NCBI GenBank assembly: GCA_017889635.1
Contig: JAGGAC010000010.1
Coordinates: 82,105-126,006 of the forward strand
Direction: 5' to 3'
DNA: 43,902 nt
DNA from: Bacillota bacterium
Lineage (GTDB): Bacteria; Bacillota; Negativicutes; Sporomusales; CTSoil-080
A program made the translations under genes and the position numbers. Positions 25,666 to 32,902 of this stretch are shown piece by piece. The stretch's first letter is position 1. Each line of letters begins with the position of its first letter. The notes beneath the pieces are model-generated. The model was given only the letters and a program-made list of their open reading frames with translations, made no database searches and was not told the origin of the DNA.

Positions 25666-26922
25666 CTACTCTGACACTACGGCAGGATTAGCCTTCATTC
25701 CGTTCTTTAGCCGTGCTAGATTAGAAATGACAACTTTTTCACCTTCGTTAATTCCAGCGATAATTTCAATACTACTATCGTTACGCGCGCCAGTTTGGAT
25801 AACGCGTTCTATCACTTGATTATTTTCATCGACGATAAATATTCGGTCCTTTCCATTCAAAGAAGTCACAGCTTCTTTCGGCACAAATAAAGTTTGCGGT
25901 CTAAGAAGCAAAGTAAAATCAGTCCTGGCAAACATTCCAGCCTTGAGTGTGTTATCGGTATTATCTAGGGCCAGACGAACAGAAAAGGACTGTGTGGCAG
26001 CATCAATTGCTGGACTGACATAAATAATCTTACCATTATAGTTCTTACCAACTGCATCAATTACGATTGACGCAGTCATCCCAGTCCTAAATAGCCCGAT
26101 GTCCTGCTCTGAGACGGAGCAATCAACATAGATATTGCTATTATCAACAATCGACAACAGCTTCTGCCCGGCTTGAACCAAGTTGCCGACTTCCACCTGC
26201 CGATAGCCAATTTCTCCTGCTCGCGGCGAACGTATAACCATGTCATTTCTCTGATTTTCCAGGGCGTCAATCGCCCCAGCAGCTTTGTCCCTAATCGCCT
26301 CTTTCGACATTACAACAGCCGCACTTCCTGATGAAACCTGATTAGCTAATGTATCCAAAGCCGCTTTTGCAGCATTCATTTGCTGTTCAGCATTATCCAA
26401 AGCCTCTCTCGACACACCACCCATCTTAGATATAGCCTTATACCGTTCATAATTTATTGAACTCAACTTATAATCTGCCTGAGCTTTTTGGTAACTTGCT
26501 CTAAACGAAGCATTACTTTCCACTACATCGGCATTGGCGCCGCGAAAAGCAGCCTCATTTTGTGTCAAGGCTGCGTCGATATCCTTAGTGTCCTGAACAA
26601 CTAACACCTGACCAGGCTCAACCGGTTGGCCGAGTTCAACATTAACTTGAATTATTTTGCCGGAATATTTAGCTGAGATATCTACCTGGGACTCCGGTAC
26701 CGTCTTGCCGGTTAATTCAATAGTTTTCATCATATCTTTGCGGTGTACGGTCATAATATCGACATTCGGCTTTACCTCAGACCGCGGATTATTTGCTGCG
26801 TTCTTGCTATGAAACCCAAATATCGCCAAAGGCAAAATCAGCAAAACAACCACACCAGTAATTACCTTTGTTTTCATCGGTATTGTACGTAATCGCTTTC
26901 TTATTGGCATAGTCTTTATCAC
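25666..26922 (-). CDS. RND efflux periplasmic adaptor subunit (membrane fusion protein)
   Basis: The best start is GTG 26922, with AAGGAG eight bases before it. A GTG at 26931 overlaps the ribosome site and ATG 26910 is too far, giving about 418 residues. One N-terminal helix (about residues 18-38) anchors it. The lipoyl-type halves (ELTGKTVPESQVDISAKYSG and the second part DMVIRSPRAGEIGYRQVEVG) flank a long alpha hairpin rich in Ala. Beta-barrel and membrane-proximal domains follow, with AGMFARTDFTLL near the end. It links the permease to an outer membrane channel. A triple 11-bp repeat and promoter lie upstream. Confidence 0.93.
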   Translation of the reverse strand: MIKTMPIRKRLRTIPMKTKVITGVVVLLILPLAIFGFHSKNAANNPRSEVKPNVDIMTVHRKDMMKTIELTGKTVPESQVDISAKYSGKIIQVNVELGQPVEPGQVLVVQDTKDIDAALTQNEAAFRGANADVVESNASFRASYQKAQADYKLSSINYERYKAISKMGGVSREALDNAEQQMNAAKAALDTLANQVSSGSAAVVMSKEAIRDKAAGAIDALENQRNDMVIRSPRAGEIGYRQVEVGNLVQAGQKLLSIVDNSNIYVDCSVSEQDIGLFRTGMTASIVIDAVGKNYNGKIIYVSPAIDAATQSFSVRLALDNTDNTLKAGMFARTDFTLLLRPQTLFVPKEAVTSLNGKDRIFIVDENNQVIERVIQTGARNDSSIEIIAGINEGEKVVISNLARLKNGMKANPAVVSE

Positions 26923-27002
26923 TAAAATCACTCCTTGTCCTGGCGATAATTCTCTAATCCATTGCTACTTTCCGGCTTATTAAATCCTGTTCATTACTTA
27001 TT

Positions 27003-27031
27003 ATGTTACCAACCTATAATTACTGAGACAA
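27003..27031 (-). promoter_or_regulatory. Promoter of the RND efflux operon
   Basis: On the minus strand TTGTCT (27026-27031) and TAACAT (27003-27008) are separated by 17 bases. Both boxes deviate from consensus, fitting a promoter that needs an activator. The start codon is about 80 bases further. Confidence 0.5.
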
Positions 27032-27043
27032 GCGTCCAAACCA

Positions 27044-27076
27044 GAACTTTCTGTGAACTTTTTGTGAACTTTTTGC
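27044..27076 (-). promoter_or_regulatory. Three tandem 11-bp direct repeats, probable response-regulator site
   Basis: The units GAACTTTCTGT (27044-27054), GAACTTTTTGT (27055-27065) and GAACTTTTTGC (27066-27076) follow one another without gap. An 11-bp period is the spacing used by OmpR/PhoB-type regulators. The block ends 12 bases before the -35 box of the efflux operon, a usual place for an activator. No regulator gene is in the window. Confidence 0.65.
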
Positions 27077-27208
27077 ATTTCATAGTAAAATTACTTGAAT
27101 TTTTTTTATAACTCAATCTCATTTAAAATCAGGTAGCCCATTCAAAGCTAGATAAGTAAGTATCCTAAGCCCCCTCGGCAAGCTCTTAATCAAGAGAGCG
27201 TAAATTAT

Positions 27209-27242
27209 AAAACCGCTTAAAACTTAAGTTCTAAGCGGTTTT
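27209..27242 (-). terminator. Terminator of the TadE/TadG gene cluster
   Basis: AAAACCGCTTA (27209-27219) pairs with TAAGCGGTTTT (27232-27242). It lies about 65 bases past the stop of the last pseudopilin gene and separates it from the efflux operon. Confidence 0.8.
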
Positions 27243-27306
27243 ATTGGTCTGGTTTTAACATAGCAAGTTAGTTCTCTAGCTTTTAAAGAAATCTCCCCCC
27301 AAATCT

Positions 27307-28320
27307 TTAAGACCACGTCCAATCATCATCAACCAAATAAATATTTACCGGCCCATAATATGAAGATGCTGTGCTCGCACTAGTAGTTGGCGGCAAAGAT
27401 ACTTTCACAAAACGTCCCTTGACTTGAAGGTTTGGATAATACGTAACCCCATCTTTAACTACCGCCGTTCCCGTGTCAACAGATTGAAGGAAAAACCCAA
27501 CGAATCCTTGGATTTTAAGTTTATCACCCGAATAGTATTTGGCTAGACCGCTAGGTAAACTACTTACCACCGGTACCATCATCAGCCTGGCTTCGCCAAC
27601 CGTTAAGCTGTCATAATTTGTATTAGTATCTGAAGTCAACCTTGTCATAAATGCGTTTACCCCAAGCTGACCGCCTGTAGCATCAGACCAATAATATAAC
27701 GTATCATCAATTGTAAGTACATTGGGATCACCACTTTTTAGATAACTAAGATACTCACTATCTGTTGCGTTGTTTTTGAAACAAATATTCGCATAGCCGA
27801 ACTCATTCGCGCCTGTTGGATTAATCTTCATCGTATATTGCTGAGTATGTGAGCCATCCCACGTCATATTGGTAGGTGCCTCCATTACAAAAGGCGCAGC
27901 AATCCCAGCCGGCAGCGAATTAGCAGGAACCGCAACAGCTTTTGCAGTTGCAGTCACAGTTACCGAACCACCAGAAGCAAAAAAAGCTGGTATTGTTCGA
28001 CTGGTAGTCACCTTAACAAGTACCCCAGATCCGTTTACTGTAGCATCTGCAGTTACGGTATCGCTTGACTTCCCCGGCGATTGTTGAGCATAGCTTTGGG
28101 CTACGCTTTCTATAGTACTTTCGACAATATCACTGTTATTGGTTGAAGCAGCACCGGCAAGGGCAGCTTGATCAACTGCCGCCTGCAGCTTGCTCTTGAT
28201 CACTGCTCGATGTCCCAGATCTATCACCACTGCGCTGACACCAATCATAACTACCACAGCAATTGCAGCAATGGGCAAGACTTGTCCCTTGTTATTTCCA
28301 ATAACTTTAAACACCATCAT
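27307..28320 (-). CDS. TadG-like Flp pilus-associated protein
   Basis: The 337-residue protein opens with NNKGQVLPIAAIAVVVMIGVS, the TadE/TadG-type N-terminal helix with the usual Gly-Gln before the hydrophobic stretch. It continues with AVVIDLGHRAVIKSKLQAAVDQAALAGA, typical of Tad_N (PF13400) domains. The remaining 260 residues are a beta-rich exported region without a recognised domain. I set the start at ATG 28320 (ribosome site GGTG is weak; ATG 28317 is equally possible). It is the last of three such genes, and no Tad ATPase or secretin is nearby. Confidence 0.8.
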   Translation of the reverse strand: MMVFKVIGNNKGQVLPIAAIAVVVMIGVSAVVIDLGHRAVIKSKLQAAVDQAALAGAASTNNSDIVESTIESVAQSYAQQSPGKSSDTVTADATVNGSGVLVKVTTSRTIPAFFASGGSVTVTATAKAVAVPANSLPAGIAAPFVMEAPTNMTWDGSHTQQYTMKINPTGANEFGYANICFKNNATDSEYLSYLKSGDPNVLTIDDTLYYWSDATGGQLGVNAFMTRLTSDTNTNYDSLTVGEARLMMVPVVSSLPSGLAKYYSGDKLKIQGFVGFFLQSVDTGTAVVKDGVTYYPNLQVKGRFVKVSLPPTTSASTASSYYGPVNIYLVDDDWTWS

Positions 28321-28398
28321 CACCAACTTTAAATAAAGTATGCATATTAACAATGTTGAATCAGAACAGGGAAACTTATTACTTGAAGAGTAGACCCG

Positions 28399-28824
28399 TC
28401 AGTTTGTAGGAGACGTCTGTAACATAACCGTTGACGTACTTGAAACTGTATAAGGACTTGACAAAATAGCACTCATAACCGGAAAAAGCATATTCATTGA
28501 GCAGGATACTGTAACCGTTACTGGATTAGCAGCTTTCATAGGAGTAGGACTCACAGTAACCGTTAAGTTATCAACTACAGTGGCATTAACGCCAGCAGTT
28601 AAGTAAGCTAATGCAGCTGTATTTGCTGTTTTCCGATTACCGCTTTTGGCGACTGCTAAACTAGCTTCACGAGTAGCCTGAACAACCATTTCATACCTGT
28701 ATATTAGACGCCCGAAATCTATGATTCCTGCTAACAAAAATAAGAGAACCGGCACAATTATGGCAAATTCGACAATACTTTGTCCACCATTATTGCGGAA
28801 ACATTTACTTATCCTTCTCAGCAC
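28399..28824 (-). CDS. TadE-like pseudopilin
   Basis: GTG 28824, seven bases after GAGGTG, begins a 141-residue protein. NNGGQSIVEFAIIVPVLLFL is the TadE signature (GQ-x-x-x-EF followed by a helix), then IIDFGRLIYRYEMVVQATRE. The mature part is beta-rich. TadE proteins are minor pseudopilins of the Flp/Tad pilus, processed by a prepilin peptidase. The longer reading from 28839 overlaps the ribosome site. It follows the Ser/Thr-rich TadE-like gene and precedes the TadG-like gene. Confidence 0.85.
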   Translation of the reverse strand: MLRRISKCFRNNGGQSIVEFAIIVPVLLFLLAGIIDFGRLIYRYEMVVQATREASLAVAKSGNRKTANTAALAYLTAGVNATVVDNLTVTVSPTPMKAANPVTVTVSCSMNMLFPVMSAILSSPYTVSSTSTVMLQTSPTN

Positions 28825-28896
28825 TATAAAGCACCTCACTCATCCCACGGCCGGGACTATCAATCAGTATTTTTACCCAACAAATTTCTCGGCGGC

Positions 28897-29715
28897 TCAC
28901 AGGTTTACACACCCACTTGATGATGATGACGAACTCGATGACGATGACGAACTCGATGACGATGAACTTGTTGACGAACTTGACGTTTGACCTGACGATG
29001 TCGACGATGAACTTGTTGACGTCTTACCCGACGATGTTGAACTCGTTGTTGAACTCGTCGACGTCTTACCCGATGATGTCGAACTTGTTGTTGAACTTGT
29101 TGATGTCTTACCCGACGATGTCGATGTCGAACTTGTTGTTGAACTCGTTGACGTCTTACCCGACGATGTCGATGTCGAACTTGTTGTTGTCGTTCCCGAT
29201 GTTGACGACGTCGAACTTGTTGTTGTCGTACCTGATGTTGACGACGTCGAACTCGATGTCGAACTTGTTGACGTTGTCGAACTTGTTGGAAGAGTAGAAG
29301 ATTTAGCCGAATTAGCTCCTTGCTGATAAACAGTGGCTACATACTTAATGGTATACGAACTCCCCACAAAAAGTTTTCCTACTGGAGTTAGTAGTGGTAC
29401 ACTCGCCACTGCTGTAATTTTAGTCGGGTTACTCACTGACAAAGTCGATACAGTAACAGTGCAATCCTGAACTAACTTGTGAATTTCATCTGTTGCAGTC
29501 GCTGTAGCAACTGCAGACGTGCTATTAGTAGCTATCAGCGATACCGCCCGTCCACCTCTTCGAGTTGCCTCTGCCAGCATCGCCTGACGAAACAGGACAT
29601 TGCCAAAATCAATTGCTCCCAACACTACCGTAATAAAAATCGGCAATACCAGCGCAAATTCAACCATGGCTTGCCCTCGTCTATTTCGAACAACTCTCAT
29701 AATCTGGCATAACAT
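28897..29715 (-). CDS. TadE-like pseudopilin with a long Ser/Thr-only tail
   Basis: Residues 1-150 form a TadE-type domain (NRRGQAMVEFALVLPIFITV, then GAIDFGNVLFRQAMLAEATRR). From about residue 145 the chain is almost entirely Ser and Thr with a few Gly and Lys, built from variable repeats such as TSSGKTSTSSTTSS. It ends in a run of about 20 Ser and GCVNL. The tail repeats are also near-identical at the DNA level (28915-29285). Such a tail suggests a glycosylated stalk or adhesin extension and is a hot spot for length change. AGGTGA precedes the ATG. The C-terminal Cys is odd. It heads the three-gene cluster. Confidence 0.8.
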   Translation of the reverse strand: MLCQIMRVVRNRRGQAMVEFALVLPIFITVVLGAIDFGNVLFRQAMLAEATRRGGRAVSLIATNSTSAVATATATDEIHKLVQDCTVTVSTLSVSNPTKITAVASVPLLTPVGKLFVGSSYTIKYVATVYQQGANSAKSSTLPTSSTTSTSSTSSSTSSTSGTTTTSSTSSTSGTTTTSSTSTSSGKTSTSSTTSSTSTSSGKTSTSSTTSSTSSGKTSTSSTTSSTSSGKTSTSSSSTSSGQTSSSSTSSSSSSSSSSSSSSSSSSGCVNL

Positions 29716-29899
29716 TAAAATATCACCTCTTTAATAAATCATTGCTAGTAGATATTTTTCAGTCAGTCGCTAAAGGAAAAAACACCAATACAAAGACGCT
29801 AAATCCCCCCTTTTTGGGCAAAGAATTATGCTTAAAAACAGAAACTAATCAGTATTTGCTTGCTAATTTATTTTATCAGTTAACCTGTCCACCAAAATG
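29716..29899. other. Intergenic region upstream of the pseudopilin cluster
   Basis: It contains the presumed minus-strand promoter for the cluster and the end of the ICMT-like gene. A short plus-strand ORF here has no ribosome site. A C6-T5-G4 run at about 29806-29818 is unexplained. Confidence 0.35.
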
Positions 29900-30925
29900 T
29901 CAGTATAGTCCAGGTATAAAGCGATATTTTACAACTTTACAATATTCTTGATAGTCTGGATCTGTAATAAGATGCCGCTCTTCAGTTATTGCACGCATAA
30001 AATAGATAAAAGATAAGAATATCATTCCAATATAGGCTGTTGGAGTATTAATTGCGAATATGCTAATCCACCAAGCAAGATTTTTTGATATATATGCCGG
30101 ATGACGCACATAAGCGTAGGGACCATTTGTGACTATACCGCGATTAGTTAGATTTGAGGCCTTCATACCTAATGCAACAGATCCCCAAACATATATAGTA
30201 AACAGCATTAACGCCGTTAATCTTGCTAAAAACGTTATATTGTCAGAATCAAAAACAGCATAATCATCTGCATAACAAGAAATATAATAATTGGTGATAT
30301 TATTAAACGGAGGATAACAGAGTAAAGCCACTATCCAGCCAAGCATCGTTGGTTCCACAGAGCGAATTTTATTGCGGAAAATTTTCGCATCTACCATGTA
30401 GCCAAAGGTAAATATTGAACAATCCACCAATAATAACAGCCCAAATAAAAGTGGATAGATGGCATTATTGAATGCACCTACTGTTAATTCAACATTATAG
30501 TCTAACGTCCAGGCAGCATAGCCTCTGATAACCGAATCAATATTACCAAATATAAAATTAATCATAATCGGGAAAAAAAATATTTTTACAGCTAAAAACA
30601 AAAGATTGGTTTTTTCTGTGAAACTAATGTGGGGCATTTTGAAATTAGGGTCAGATGTAAACTTCCCAAGATATACAATAGAATGTTTTAAAAAATTCCG
30701 AATTGTTCTTAATGCTATGTAACCTTTTGTTTCCGATACCTTTTTCTCATCTATAAAGTAGTAATATATAAATCCTCCGAGTGTATAGAGAACAGCATAG
30801 CAGCCTAAAATATATTGCGTTTCTATTCGCAAAAAATCAATATAATATTTGTTGTTTAAGTAAAAAGCTAATACCAAATAGATGACTAATAAATTTGCAC
30901 TATAATATTTAAATTTTAAACTCAT
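29900..30925 (-). CDS. Isoprenylcysteine-methyltransferase-like membrane enzyme
   Basis: The start ATG 30925 follows AAGGAG; the longer frame from 30958 is unlikely. The 341-residue protein has about eight hydrophobic helices. Its last 90 residues hold the ICMT/PEMT-family motif NRGIVTNGPYAYVRHPAYIS, then EERHLITDPDYQEYCKVVKYRFIPG. GPY-x-x-x-RHP-x-Y and the later EE pair bind S-adenosylmethionine at the membrane face. In bacteria such enzymes methylate lipids or small hydrophobic molecules, and the substrate is unknown. It uses noticeably more A/T-rich codons than the pump genes. Confidence 0.8.
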   Translation of the reverse strand: MSLKFKYYSANLLVIYLVLAFYLNNKYYIDFLRIETQYILGCYAVLYTLGGFIYYYFIDEKKVSETKGYIALRTIRNFLKHSIVYLGKFTSDPNFKMPHISFTEKTNLLFLAVKIFFFPIMINFIFGNIDSVIRGYAAWTLDYNVELTVGAFNNAIYPLLFGLLLLVDCSIFTFGYMVDAKIFRNKIRSVEPTMLGWIVALLCYPPFNNITNYYISCYADDYAVFDSDNITFLARLTALMLFTIYVWGSVALGMKASNLTNRGIVTNGPYAYVRHPAYISKNLAWWISIFAINTPTAYIGMIFLSFIYFMRAITEERHLITDPDYQEYCKVVKYRFIPGLY

Positions 30926-31352
30926 TTTTTCTCCTTCTGATACAAATTCTTTAATCATCGTTTTCTAAATACTTAGCAAAGCAACTTTTTAGACGTTTCT
31001 ATCGCATTTTGCAATATATTAAAATTTCTTTTTTATATATTGGTTATTTTAGCATATTATGTAGTAATAAGTAAAGGATCTTTAGAATTTTTTGTCACTT
31101 TTTATTAAGAAAACGCAAAAAAGAAGAATTCAAAAACGTCAATACCTAATATATAATCAAACTTTCAATAGCCTTCACCGCCACTAGTAAATAGCTAAAG
31201 GCAGGTTACTATCAAGCGATAGACCTGCCTTTAGCTATTTATATTGCAATAATCAAAGGAACGTTTACTATCTCTCCAGCATACTATAGAAAATCAGCCA
31301 TTTGTAACATCAATATAATCTAAGTCTATCTGATAATTTAGGGGGTGATTCC
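30926..31352. other. Intergenic region before the element B integrase
   Basis: AT-rich DNA with the promoter of the minus-strand methyltransferase, a 19-bp hairpin (31188-31241) and the integrase leader. A TATAAT-like box is at about 31313-31318 on the plus strand. No gene was found. Confidence 0.4.
31188..31241. terminator. Perfect 19-bp hairpin upstream of the element B integrase
   Basis: Bases 31188-31206 and 31223-31241 pair fully around a 16-base loop. It is not downstream of any gene, because both neighbours read away from it. It therefore acts as an insulator or an attenuator, 112 bases before the integrase start. Confidence 0.5.
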
Positions 31353-32492
31353 ATTAGCATTCAGCGGAAAGGAAATACTTGGTATGTAGTCCTTTCTTAC
31401 AAAGATACCTTCGGAAAGAAAAAACAAAAATGGTATCGCGCTGGTCCAATAGCCGACGATAAAAGTGGTCAAAAAGCTGAAAAACTTGAGCGCCAATTAC
31501 TCATAGATCTTGAACGCGGTGAAACAGTCGCAAGTAACAAATTAACTGTCAAAGAATATCTCGACAAATGGCTTGATATTGAAATAAGGCCTAGCCTCCG
31601 GCCACGTACAATTTACCATTACACCATGCAAGTCATTAATATTTGCAAAAACATTGGCGGTATTGAAATACAAAAACTTACTCCACTTCAAATAAAAGAG
31701 CACATTAATGCTGAATTCGCTAGAGGCATTAAAGCAAATTCTATTGGAACACAAATGGCCATCTTCAAATGTGCAATGAGAAAAGCAGAAGAGTGGCAAA
31801 TCATAACCAAAAATCCTTGTGAATACATCAAGTTGCCAAAACGTACTGAACCTAAAAACGCCATATATTCACCAGAGCAGGTCGAAAAATTATTGCTGAC
31901 AGCAAAAAGCACCAATCTTTATTTACCTTGTGTTCTTGGTTTTTTGTGTGGTCTGCGCCGTGGCGAAATATGCGGTCTTAGATGGCAGGATATTGATATC
32001 GAAACTAAAACAGCAGATATCCAACACAGCTTTGATCGGAATCCATTAACCAAAACTTTAGAACTTGGCAAGGTTAAAACAATGGCCAGCAAGTCAAGAA
32101 TAGTTCTATCTGACATCGTTATTATCGCCCTTAAACAAGAACAATTACAGCAAAAAGAATATCAGCTAAAAAATGGCCCTAACTATAAAAACCTTGATTT
32201 TACATGGGCCCACTCCGACGGTTCTCCTTATCTTCCTGATTACCTTTATGCTGCATTTATCAAGTTGTTAAAAAAAGCAGGCTTGCCTGTCATTCGCCCG
32301 CATGATATGCGTCATACCTTTGCCACCTTGCTATGGGAAAGCGGTCTAGATGATAAAAGTATTTCTGCTGCCGCCCGCCATGCTAAAACAAGCTTCACAA
32401 GCGACTATTATGTTCACCTAAGGCAAACTGCCAAAAATCGTCCTGCCGCAGCGATTGACAGCATGTTTAAAAGAAAATTAGAAAAAGATTAG
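31353..32492 (+). CDS. Tyrosine integrase of element B, probable ATT start
   Basis: The open frame reads SIQRKGNTWYVVLSYKDTFG from an ATT codon at 31353. That is the exact counterpart of the ATG of the element A integrase, preceded by GGGGGTGA at the right distance. No ATG, GTG or TTG occurs in frame until 31626, which would lose the arm-binding domain. From ATT the length is 379 residues, identical to the first integrase. Catalytic residues are all present: CGLRRGEICGLRW, HDMRHTFATLLWESG, the RHAKTSF His and SDYYVHL. ATT is a known rare start (as in infC). A decayed start codon, making the gene silent, is the alternative. Confidence 0.85.
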   Translation: MSIQRKGNTWYVVLSYKDTFGKKKQKWYRAGPIADDKSGQKAEKLERQLLIDLERGETVASNKLTVKEYLDKWLDIEIRPSLRPRTIYHYTMQVINICKNIGGIEIQKLTPLQIKEHINAEFARGIKANSIGTQMAIFKCAMRKAEEWQIITKNPCEYIKLPKRTEPKNAIYSPEQVEKLLLTAKSTNLYLPCVLGFLCGLRRGEICGLRWQDIDIETKTADIQHSFDRNPLTKTLELGKVKTMASKSRIVLSDIVIIALKQEQLQQKEYQLKNGPNYKNLDFTWAHSDGSPYLPDYLYAAFIKLLKKAGLPVIRPHDMRHTFATLLWESGLDDKSISAAARHAKTSFTSDYYVHLRQTAKNRPAAAIDSMFKRKLEKD

Positions 32493-32541
32493 AAGCTACA
32501 ATTATCAACCTTTAAATCTATTGTTTCGTTTAAAACTAACT

Positions 32542-32555
32542 ATGATTATTGGATA
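32542..32555. repeat. Attachment core 3 (right chromosomal junction)
   Basis: Third copy of ATGATTATTGGATA, 49 bases after the element B integrase stop. It abuts the 5' part of the split peptidase gene. Confidence 0.85.
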
Positions 32556-32849
32556 AAATCAGCGGCCGACCAGTACTGTTATCTCTAACAACCGCTCCAA
32601 AAGTACCGGCGGAAATTCTAAAATGTCCAATACTTATTCCACCACATCTGTAAGCATTCCATCGATTCTCTTGGGTATAATTGCCGATCTTCTAAGGTTA
32701 TCTTTTGCATACTTTTTTTTAACTAATATAACAGCAGCTTGCTTGCCGGTATTTTCTCCTCTCACTTGTTTAATCCCATTGCCGACCCCTACCACATTTT
32801 CAATACCGCGCAATTCTTGAAACAATTCAAAAATCCTTTTTCTCTCCAT
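32542..32849 (-). pseudogene. Trypsin-like serine peptidase, 5' part of the split gene (also frameshifted)
   Basis: ATG 32849, after AGGAGG, opens the conserved N-terminus MERKRIFELFQELRGIENVV to TDVVE, then stops at 32634. In another frame the sequence continues [20 protein letters not shown] to [10 protein letters not shown], ending inside core 3. The gap between the two frames is 5 bases, so one base was lost or two gained. Joined at the core to 17363-18015 it gives a chymotrypsin-fold peptidase with the catalytic triad. The gene is disrupted twice: by insertion and by this frameshift. Confidence 0.85.
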
Positions 32850-32902
32850 TTTCCTGTACCTCCTGTACTAAAATGGCGGTTACATTTTATGTTATGTGAA
32901 GC

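Larger units (their letters stand above)
22346..32555 (+). mobile_element. Integrated element B (10.2 kb)
   Basis: Bounded by cores 2 and 3 and ending with a second tyrosine integrase, whose stop is 49 bases before core 3. All cargo genes are on the minus strand: RND permease, adaptor, three TadE/TadG-type genes and an ICMT-like methyltransferase. No transfer or phage genes are visible. The right flank continues directly into the 5' part of the split peptidase gene. Confidence 0.75.

Noticed and set aside
28915-29285. Regularly repeated sequence that could be taken for a CRISPR array
   Set aside because: The repeats are in-frame Ser/Thr codons of one reading frame with no unique spacers and no cas genes.
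28917-29297. Met/Leu/Ser-rich ORF on the plus strand
   Set aside because: It is the antisense of the Ser/Thr codon repeats of the TadE-like gene and has no ribosome site of its own.
29742-29951. 69-codon plus-strand ORF
   Set aside because: No ribosome site, no family features, and it overlaps the end of the minus-strand methyltransferase gene.
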